From positions 1-5,238 of the forward strand of contig JAGQRC010000320.1 in the NCBI GenBank assembly GCA_020425835.1: a DNA stretch of 5,238 bases, given 5' to 3'. Both the position numbers and the translations under genes were made by a program. This document shows, in pieces, positions 1-5,238 of this stretch (position 1 is the first letter of the stretch; every line of letters begins with the position of its first letter). The stretch is from Planctomycetota bacterium. GTDB taxonomy: Bacteria; Planctomycetota; UBA8108; UBA1146; JAJFFE01. The notes below the pieces were generated by a model, which saw nothing but the letters and a program-made list of their open reading frames with translations, was not told the origin of the DNA and made no database searches.

Positions 1-1333
1 CCAGATCGGGAAGGTCCGACCGATCCGCTCGCCCGTAGACCTGACGTCGCCCCTCGAGGTCCTTGACCACGAATCCCTGCTCGACCAACTCGGCGAGCAC
101 GACGATCAACAGGGTCGGATGCATCCCGGTCCGCGACCCGAGTTCCGTCCGCCCCGGTCGCTCTCCGGCTCCGATCCGGGGCACCGCCGACATCACCGCC
201 TCGAAGTCTTCGATCGACGGTTGGGCGGATCGGATGAAGTAGTCTTGCACGTCTCGATCCCGCGCATCGAAGAACAGGATGCCCTCCGCCGGCGCGCCAT
301 CCCGACCGGCGCGGCCCACTTCCTGGTAGTACGCGGTGATCGAGCCGGGGACATCGACATGCACGATGAAGCGGATGTCCGGCTTGTCGATGCCCATACC
401 CAGCGCGTTGGTCGCGGCGATGATGCGCTGTCCACCATCGGTGAATCGCTCCTGGAGGTGTCGCTTGAGGTCCGGCGCCAGCCCGGCGTGGTAGGCGACG
501 ACATCGTGTCCCCGGGAAGCGAGATACCCCGCCACGATCTCCGTCTGCTCTCGCGTCGCACAGTAGAGGAGCCCGCACGCGTCCTCCTCGAGCTCTCCCG
601 ACTCGAGGAGCTCCACCAATCGCGCGAGCTTCGCGTCGACCCCGCGGGTCTCGATCACGCGAAGGACGAGATTCGGGCGATCCATCGTCTGACGCTGCAC
701 GGCGGGCGCGCTCCCATCCCGGGAGCGGAACTGATCGAGGATGTCGAGCTCGGTCCGCGCGTTGGCGGTCGCGGTCAAGCCGAGCACTCGGAGCCCCGGG
801 CGACGTTCCTCGAGCGTCCGGATCGCGTTCACGATCTGTCGATACGAGGGTCGGAAGTCGTGACCCCACGTCGAAATGCAGTGGGCCTCATCGACGACGA
901 AGAGATCGACCGGGAGCCCGATGATGAACTCGAAGGTCGCCAACTGATCGAGCTGCTCGGGCGCGACGAACAGGATCCGCAGCCGTCCCTCCCGCACGGC
1001 ACTCCGAACCGCATCGTTCTCGTCGTCGGACTGGTCGGAGTTGATCGACCCCGCCTCGATCCCGAAGCGCTCGCGAAGTTGCCGCACCTGATCCCTCATC
1101 AGCGCGAGCAGCGGCGACACGACCAGCGTCAATCCGTCCAGGGCCACGCTCGGAACCTGGTACAGGAGCGACTTGCCGTGGCCCGTCGGCTGGATGCAGA
1201 CGAGTCGACGCCCGACGAAAAGTGTCTCGATCGCCTCGCGTTGCCCCGGGCGGAAACCGCGGAACCCGAAGCGCTCACGGAGGATCGCGTCGAAATCGGG
1301 GTGATCGGCGTGGGCCGGCGCGGGCTGGGACAC
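1..1333 (-). CDS. recQ: RecQ-family ATP-dependent DNA helicase, N-terminal 444 codons (3' end beyond window)
   Basis: This is a superfamily 2 helicase that would unwind DNA 3' to 5' using ATP, in recombination and repair. Reading the minus strand from a GTG at 1333-1331, the frame is open to the left edge. Visible motifs in order are: motif 0, FGFRGFRPGQREAI (residues 22-35); Walker A, PTGHGKS (49-55); Walker B, DEAH (148-151), followed by the RecQ-specific aromatic loop CISTWGHDFRPSY; motif III, LTATA; motif IV, MDRPNL; GMGIDKPDIRF; and motif VI, QEVGRAGRDG (337-346). After motif VI the segment up to residue 444 holds FFDARDRDVQDYFI and a winged-helix-like stretch with no cysteines, so the four-cysteine zinc site of classical RecQ is absent from the part seen. 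The third Walker A glycine of E. coli-type RecQ (GGGKS) is histidine here. The remaining C-terminus (possible HRDC or other domain) cannot be judged. Family assignment is secure; strict orthology to recQ is not. Confidence 0.95.
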   Translation of the reverse strand, partial: MSQPAPAHADHPDFDAILRERFGFRGFRPGQREAIETLFVGRRLVCIQPTGHGKSLLYQVPSVALDGLTLVVSPLLALMRDQVRQLRERFGIEAGSINSDQSDDENDAVRSAVREGRLRILFVAPEQLDQLATFEFIIGLPVDLFVVDEAHCISTWGHDFRPSYRQIVNAIRTLEERRPGLRVLGLTATANARTELDILDQFRSRDGSAPAVQRQTMDRPNLVLRVIETRGVDAKLARLVELLESGELEEDACGLLYCATREQTEIVAGYLASRGHDVVAYHAGLAPDLKRHLQERFTDGGQRIIAATNALGMGIDKPDIRFIVHVDVPGSITAYYQEVGRAGRDGAPAEGILFFDARDRDVQDYFIRSAQPSIEDFEAVMSAVPRIGAGERPGRTELGSRTGMHPTLLIVVLAELVEQGFVVKDLEGRRQVYGRADRSDLPDL

Positions 1334-1338
1334 GGACT

Positions 1339-1346
1339 CTCCCCTT
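1339..1346 (-). promoter_or_regulatory. Ribosome-binding site of the RecQ-like gene
   Basis: On the minus strand AAGGGGAG lies 5 nt before the GTG at 1333-1331. This favours that GTG over an in-frame GTG seven codons upstream (1354-1352), which has no comparable purine tract at proper spacing. Confidence 0.6.
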
Positions 1347-1447
1347 CTGGACACCGTCGACGGCGGCCCTCTCGACCATCGAAATCGCTCAGGACGTCGA
1401 ACCCGCTGACCCCTGACGGAACCGGATCGCGGCTCTGACCCAGGTCT

Positions 1448-1497
1448 CGCGAACACGCTTCGCGGAAGGACCACGGTCCGACCGCCCGCCGAGGCGG
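1448..1497. repeat. Three adjacent short inverted repeats upstream of the sigma factor
   Basis: Three perfect inverted repeats follow each other. CGCGAA (1448-1453) pairs with TTCGCG (1459-1464) across 5 bases. GGACC (1468-1472) pairs with GGTCC (1475-1479) across 2 bases. CCGCC (1482-1486) pairs with GGCGG (1493-1497) across 6 bases. They lie 70-120 bp upstream of the sigma start codon. They could be operator half-sites or RNA hairpins in a leader. Stems of 5-6 bp occur often by chance in such GC-rich DNA, so function is unproven. Confidence 0.35.
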
Positions 1498-1557
1498 ATG
1501 GGGCGACCATCATGGGGGATGCGGAGCTCTGGGTCGAGGACCCGAGTGTCCGCGACC

Positions 1558-1565
1558 GGAGAGGG
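1558..1565 (+). promoter_or_regulatory. Ribosome-binding site of the sigma factor gene
   Basis: The purine tract GGAGAGGG ends two bases before the ATG at 1568. Its GGAG core (1558-1561) sits 6 bases upstream of the ATG, a normal spacing. It supports this start over the in-frame Met codons 16 and 17. Confidence 0.7.
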
Positions 1566-1567
1566 AC

Positions 1568-2155
1568 ATGGACGATCGAACGAACCGGGACGCCGCGTTC
1601 GGTGCGCCGGGAATGATGGGAGACGAGCCAGGATCGAGTGCGGAGCTCCTCGCTCTCGTCTACGACGAGCTCCGAGCCCTGGCTCGTGCTCGGTTGTCGA
1701 AGCTCCCGCCGGGACAAACGCTCGACGCGACCGACCTCGTCCACGAGACCTACGCCCGGATCGAGGGTCGCGAACCCGAGGGTTGGAGCGGACGTCGACA
1801 CTTCCTGTTCGCTGCGGCGCGCTCGATGAGAGACATCCTGATCGAGAACGCCCGGCGCAGTGGCGCGAAGAAGCGGGGCTCCGAGTTCGACCGGATCACG
1901 CTCACCGGCATCGCCGAGGGGGAGGCTCCCCCGACCGAGGACCTTCTGGCGCTCGATGATGCCCTGATCGAGCTGGAGTCCTCCGATCTCGACAACTACC
2001 GCGTCGTCATGCTCCGATACTTCGCCGGTCTCGACCTCGAGGAGGTCGCCGACGTCATGGGCCTCTCTCTGAGCACGGTCAAGCGGAAGTGGTCGTACAC
2101 GCGCGCGTGGTTGCTGCGCGCCGTCGACGGCGTCCGACGAAAGCAGGAGCCGTGA
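1568..2155 (+). CDS. ECF-subfamily RNA polymerase sigma factor
   Basis: The 195-aa product is an extracytoplasmic-function sigma factor with only regions 2 and 4. It would bind core RNA polymerase and direct it to its own promoter set. Region 2 spans about residues 26-96 and includes LLALVYDELRALARARL and the core-binding helix LDATDLVHETYARI (52-65), then a tract rich in aromatic and basic residues, RRHFLFAAARSMRDILI, expected to contact the -10 element. A linker at about 100-130 leads to region 4 (about 140-187) with the helix-turn-helix DLEEVADVMGLSLSTVKRKW for the -35 element. The sequence style matches the family annotated TIGR02999 / Sigma70_ECF (PF07638), recalled from family knowledge and not searched. 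In the core-binding helix, the acid of the usual DAED signature is Thr55, while Asp56 and Glu60 are kept. The gene is followed directly, with overlap, by a receptor-type Ser/Thr kinase, and no anti-sigma gene is seen, so phosphorylation is the likely control. Promoter targets are unknown. Confidence 0.93.
   Translation: MDDRTNRDAAFGAPGMMGDEPGSSAELLALVYDELRALARARLSKLPPGQTLDATDLVHETYARIEGREPEGWSGRRHFLFAAARSMRDILIENARRSGAKKRGSEFDRITLTGIAEGEAPPTEDLLALDDALIELESSDLDNYRVVMLRYFAGLDLEEVADVMGLSLSTVKRKWSYTRAWLLRAVDGVRRKQEP
2145..2155 (+). promoter_or_regulatory. Translational coupling site: GTGA stop/start overlap
   Basis: The kinase GTG (2152-2154) shares bases with the sigma factor TGA (2153-2155). 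An AGGAG (2145-2149) lies only 2 bases before the GTG, which is closer than usual. Kinase translation therefore probably depends on ribosomes terminating on the sigma gene. An in-frame ATG at 2089 would extend the protein by 21 residues (an arginine-rich run) but lies well inside the sigma gene, so it is rejected as the start. Confidence 0.7.
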
Positions 2156-5088
2156 CCGACGATCGGGAACAACGGATCGAAGCGCTCTTCGCGCACGCCA
2201 CCGCGCTCGACCCGGCACACCGGGACGTCTTCGTCGACGGCCTGGACGGCGACGATGCCGAACTCCGCGAGGAGCTGATCTCGCTGCTGCGCTACGACGA
2301 CACCACGACGTCGTTCCTCGACCGTCCGATCGTCCCACCGCTCGTCGACGTCGACTGGGATGACGAAACGCTCCCCGAGAGCTTCGACGGGTTCGTCTTC
2401 CTGTCGCGCCTCGGCGTCGGCGGTTTCGGCGAGGTCTACCTCGCCGAGCAGACCCACCCGGTCCGTCGTCGCGTCGCGGTCAAGCTGATCCGTCCAGGGA
2501 TGAACTCCCGCCAGCTCCTCGCTCGGTTCGAGGCCGAGCGCCAAGCGCTCGCGATGATGGACCATCCGGGTATCGCGAAGATCCTCGGCGCGGGCTCGAC
2601 GCCGGAGGGCCGCCCCTACTTCGCGATGGAGTACGTGCGGGGTGCCCCGATCACCTGCTACTGCGATCAGCACAGCTTCGACCTTCGTTCCCGGGTCGAG
2701 TTGTTCGCCGAGGTCTGCCGCGGTGTCCATCACGCGCATCAGAAGGGGGTGATCCACCGCGACCTGAAGCCATCCAACGTCCTGGTGGCGGAGCACGAAG
2801 GACGCGCGACCCCGATGATCATCGACTTCGGGATCGCCAAGGCGATCGATGAGCCCTTGACCGATCGCACGATCGTCACCGAACAGCGATCGTTCCTGGG
2901 GACACCGGACTACGTGAGTCCCGAACAAGCCGAGTCGGGCGGGCAGGATCTCGACACTCGCAGCGACATCTACTCCCTCGGCGTCATGCTCTACGAGATC
3001 CTCACCGGAGTCACCCCTTTCGACCTCCGCAGCTCGACGCTGGAGGACGCGCGTCGAGTGATCCAGCAGGTCGATCCTCCGCGACCGAGCACGCGACTCG
3101 CTCTGCTCGGTGAGACCTTGAACGAGGTCGCCCGGCATCGCGGGACCGACTCGCGCGCGCTCACGCGATCGTTCGATCGCGACCTCGACTGGATCGTCCT
3201 CAAGTGCCTGGAGAAGGACCGGGGCCGTCGGTACGACAGCGCGAGCGCGCTCACCGAGGATCTGCAACGCTACCTGGACAATCAGCCCGTCCTCGCCGGT
3301 CCGCCCACTTGGCGCTACCGCGTTCGCAAGTTCGTCCGACGCCATCGGGTCCCGGTCGCGACCGCCACACTCCTGATCGTCGCGACACTCCTCGGCTTGA
3401 CGGCCTCCACCCTGGGCTTCGTCGAGGCGCGTCGTGAGCGGGACAATGCGGAGCGGGAGGGACGCCGAGCGGCAGCGGTGCAGGAGTTCTTCGTCGAGCG
3501 AATGATCGACGCGGCCAATCCGGGTCTCGGCGGGGATGCGCAGACGCCGGTGGGAGAGATCATCGACCGGGCTGCCGCGGAGGTCGGGGATGCCTTCCCG
3601 AACGACCCCGACATCGAGGCTACGATCCGCGCCGCGCTCGGCCGCGCTTTCTCACAACTCGGTCGCTACCAGGATGCGCTCGCTCAACTGGAGCGGGCGA
3701 TCGAGCTGGGGCACGCCGCCGGGCTCGGTCTTTCGCCGTTGCTGTCCTGGCGCGGGGACCGCGCCGAGGCGCTCCGGATGTTCGGTGATCGCGACGGCGC
3801 GTTGACCGAAGTGCGAGAGGCGGAGGCGGTCGCTGCTCGTGAGCTCGGCCCGTTGGACCGAGTCTCCGTGAGACTCGAGTCGATCCTCGGGACGAACCTC
3901 TGGCGAAGCGCACGGTACGAGGAGTCAGAGGAGGTGCACCGGCGCAATATCGAGAAGGTGGAGCAGGTCTACGGGCCCGACCACGTCGAGGTCGCGCTCG
4001 CGAAGTCGCGTTTGGGTCTCGCGCTCCGAGCGCAGGACAAGACGCCGGCCGCCATCGAGCTCTACGAGCAAGCCGTGGCGATCCTCGAGCGGCGGCTCTC
4101 ACCGGAGCACCCGCGCACGCTCACCGTGAAGAACAACCTCGCCGTCGCACTGGAGGAGATCGGGCGCACGGAGGAGGCGGAGCAGCTCCACCGATCGGTG
4201 TACGAGACGCGGCGTCGCGTTCTCGGCGACGCGCACGCCCACACCGTGGATTCGCTCCGCAACGTCGCGCGCTCGCTGTCACGCAAGCGCGACTACGCCG
4301 GCGCCGAAGCACTCCATCGCGACGCGCTCCGAGGCTACGAGGCGAGCCAACAGTCGCCGGACCACCCCAGCGTGCTCCAGGCGCGACGGGATCTGGTCAA
4401 CTCGATCAAGAACCAGGGACGCCTCGACGAGGCGGCCGAGCTCTACGAAGCGCTGATCCGCGACGATCGCCGCGTCCTCGGCGAGACGCCGGAGGTCGCC
4501 TACGTCTTGACCTCCTTGGCCGACCTGGAGACGCGCCGCAACAACCACGCTCGCGCCGCCGAGCTCCGTCGCGAGGCGGTGGCGATCCACCTCGAGCACA
4601 GCGGCGCGGCCCATCGCGAGACGTATCGTGCGGAGGATTGGCTGGTCTCCTCGCTTCATGCGCTGGACGAGCGCAACGAGCTACGCCAGTTCCGCGAGGC
4701 GCAGATCGCACGCATGCGACATGCCTGCCTCGAGACCGACCCCCCGCCGACCGATCGTCGGACCTGGCGCCGGTGGGCGCTCTTGCAGATCGACTGCGAA
4801 TTCGACGATCTGCGCGATGTCACGGCCGGGCTCGATGCCGCGCATCGCGTCATCGACCTCGGAGGAGACGACGATGCGGCGATCTACGAGGTGATCGGCA
4901 TCCTCGAGCGGCTCGCCGGGCACGAGGAGCCGTCGATCTCGGCGATGATCCGCGGCGCACGACTCTGCGGCGCGACACTCGACCGGGACGCGATCCTCGA
5001 GATCTTTCGCGGTACCGACAGTCCTCAGACGTGGCGAGAGCGTCTGCGAGAAGCGATCCGACGCGCCAGAGCGCCGTCGGACGGTTGA
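2152..5088 (+). CDS. Membrane-anchored Ser/Thr protein kinase with C-terminal TPR array
   Basis: The 978-aa product is a Hanks-type kinase that should phosphorylate Ser/Thr on partner proteins, most plausibly the sigma factor encoded just upstream. A short helical N-terminal segment (about 5-60) precedes the kinase domain (about 80-376). All catalytic elements are present: glycine loop LGVGGFGEV (87-95), Lys111 in VAVK, helix-C Glu129, HRDLKPSN (202-209, an RD kinase), DFG (225-227), GTPDYVSPE (250-258) and Asp272. It should be active and switched by activation-loop phosphorylation (Thr240, Thr243 and Thr251 are candidates). The insert before LDWIVLKCLEKDR is typical of this kinase subfamily. 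One hydrophobic span (about 400-424) follows an Arg-rich tract, placing the kinase in the cytoplasm and probably the rest outside. The outer part has a charged helix (425-450), TPR-like repeats from about 490, and a regular ~42-residue repeat series to about 825. Residues 860-978 are unassigned. The GTG start is chosen for its GTGA overlap with the sigma gene. Confidence 0.95.
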   Translation: MTDDREQRIEALFAHATALDPAHRDVFVDGLDGDDAELREELISLLRYDDTTTSFLDRPIVPPLVDVDWDDETLPESFDGFVFLSRLGVGGFGEVYLAEQTHPVRRRVAVKLIRPGMNSRQLLARFEAERQALAMMDHPGIAKILGAGSTPEGRPYFAMEYVRGAPITCYCDQHSFDLRSRVELFAEVCRGVHHAHQKGVIHRDLKPSNVLVAEHEGRATPMIIDFGIAKAIDEPLTDRTIVTEQRSFLGTPDYVSPEQAESGGQDLDTRSDIYSLGVMLYEILTGVTPFDLRSSTLEDARRVIQQVDPPRPSTRLALLGETLNEVARHRGTDSRALTRSFDRDLDWIVLKCLEKDRGRRYDSASALTEDLQRYLDNQPVLAGPPTWRYRVRKFVRRHRVPVATATLLIVATLLGLTASTLGFVEARRERDNAEREGRRAAAVQEFFVERMIDAANPGLGGDAQTPVGEIIDRAAAEVGDAFPNDPDIEATIRAALGRAFSQLGRYQDALAQLERAIELGHAAGLGLSPLLSWRGDRAEALRMFGDRDGALTEVREAEAVAARELGPLDRVSVRLESILGTNLWRSARYEESEEVHRRNIEKVEQVYGPDHVEVALAKSRLGLALRAQDKTPAAIELYEQAVAILERRLSPEHPRTLTVKNNLAVALEEIGRTEEAEQLHRSVYETRRRVLGDAHAHTVDSLRNVARSLSRKRDYAGAEALHRDALRGYEASQQSPDHPSVLQARRDLVNSIKNQGRLDEAAELYEALIRDDRRVLGETPEVAYVLTSLADLETRRNNHARAAELRREAVAIHLEHSGAAHRETYRAEDWLVSSLHALDERNELRQFREAQIARMRHACLETDPPPTDRRTWRRWALLQIDCEFDDLRDVTAGLDAAHRVIDLGGDDDAAIYEVIGILERLAGHEEPSISAMIRGARLCGATLDRDAILEIFRGTDSPQTWRERLREAIRRARAPSDG

Positions 5089-5118
5089 GCGACCGCAACG
5101 GGGAAGAGCGAGGCGACC

Positions 5119-5238
5119 TCACTCCGCGAGCTTCGCCGCTTTCAGGTGTCGCAGACAGTTCACGAAGTCCCGAACATCGTCGTCGCGCAGGAACCAGATG
5201 CAGTCGGAGTCGCCATCGGCACGCTCCCCCTCGGGGAG
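5119..5238 (-). CDS. C-terminal end of an unidentified protein (39 codons visible)
   Basis: On the minus strand an open frame enters from the right edge and stops at TGA (5121-5119). The visible end reads LPEGERADGDSDCIWFLRDD then DVRDFVNCLRHLKAAKLAE. It looks like real protein: mixed hydrophobic and charged residues, a Trp-Phe-Leu core and a probable amphipathic closing helix, without the Arg/Ser/Pro monotony of shadow frames here. The gene converges on the kinase gene with a 30-bp gap (5089-5118), in which I see no strong terminator. I do not recognise the family, and function cannot be assigned from so short a piece. Confidence 0.6.
   Translation of the reverse strand, partial: LPEGERADGDSDCIWFLRDDDVRDFVNCLRHLKAAKLAE

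Larger units (their letters stand above)
1334..1567. other. Divergent intergenic region between the helicase and the sigma factor
   Basis: These 234 bases separate two divergently oriented genes and must hold a promoter for each, unless the transcripts start inside neighbouring genes. I see no TTGACA/TATAAT-like pair on either strand. A GGAACC at 1418-1423 resembles an ECF -35 element, but no matching -10 lies 16-17 bases downstream. Short open frames here (for example from an ATG at 1498) run out of frame into the sigma gene and show no protein character. The clearest structure is the trio of inverted repeats at 1448-1497. Confidence 0.6.

Noticed and set aside
119..1438. A 439-codon open frame on the plus strand
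   Set aside because: It lies opposite the RecQ-like gene, whose minus-strand translation shows all helicase motifs. The plus frame gives no recognisable motif and is rich in Arg, Asp, Glu, Leu and His, as expected from the complement of GC-biased codons.
1418..1448. ECF-type promoter with -35 GGAACC and a GTCTC as -10
   Set aside because: The gap between the two is about 21 bases instead of the 16-17 typical for ECF promoters, and nothing better lies at the right distance.
1498..1959. A 153-codon plus-strand frame starting in the intergenic region
   Set aside because: It overlaps the sigma gene in another frame, is extremely Arg/Gly/Pro-rich, has no ribosome-binding site of note and shows no motif.
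2089..2151. Upstream ATG as start of the kinase, adding 21 residues
   Set aside because: It would lie inside region 4 of the sigma gene and add a low-complexity arginine-rich run. The GTG in the GTGA overlap with an adjacent AGGAG is the usual coupled arrangement.
1996..3345. A 449-codon open frame on the minus strand
   Set aside because: It is antisense to the end of the sigma gene and to the kinase domain, both clearly coding on the plus strand. Its translation has no domain character, so it is best explained as a composition-driven shadow.
5107..5140. Imperfect hairpin near the convergent gene ends as a terminator
   Set aside because: AGCG..GCGA and TCGCCGCT can pair only with a bulge, the arm lies inside the end of the minus-strand gene, and no run of T follows on either side.

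Overview
The window (about two-thirds G+C by eye, with G/C-rich third codon positions) looks like bacterial chromosome from a high-GC lineage. The kinase/TPR architecture and the surrounding kinase signatures (for example ERQALAMMDHPGIAK, HQKGVIHRDLKPSNVLVA and LDWIVLKCLEKDR) are of a type I associate most with Planctomycetota, and also with some Acidobacteriota and deltaproteobacterial/Myxococcota groups. This assignment is an inference from protein style, not a database result. I see no IS element, CRISPR array, tRNA or rRNA.

Layout, left to right. (1) Positions 1-1333, minus strand: the N-terminal 444 codons of a RecQ-family ATP-dependent DNA helicase, running off the left edge. It starts at a GTG with a good ribosome-binding site. 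(2) Positions 1334-1567: a 234-bp divergent intergenic region with three consecutive short inverted repeats (1448-1497) but no convincing promoter boxes. (3) Positions 1568-2155, plus strand: an ECF-type sigma factor of 195 aa. (4) Positions 2152-5088, plus strand: a 978-aa membrane-anchored Ser/Thr protein kinase with a C-terminal TPR array. Its GTG start overlaps the sigma factor's TGA stop in a GTGA tetranucleotide. (5) Positions 5119-5238, minus strand: the last 39 codons of an unidentified gene that enters from the right edge and converges on the kinase gene with a 30-bp gap.

The centre of interest is the sigma factor-kinase pair. The two genes overlap, so they are almost certainly co-transcribed and translationally coupled, and no anti-sigma factor gene is visible. 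The likely arrangement is a one-membrane-span receptor kinase, with the kinase domain in the cytoplasm and the TPR array probably on the other side of the membrane, controlling the adjacent sigma factor by phosphorylation. Sigma-factor/kinase pairing is a known theme; the ligand, phosphosite and target genes here cannot be read from the sequence. The RecQ-like helicase and the right-edge gene are probably unrelated neighbours.
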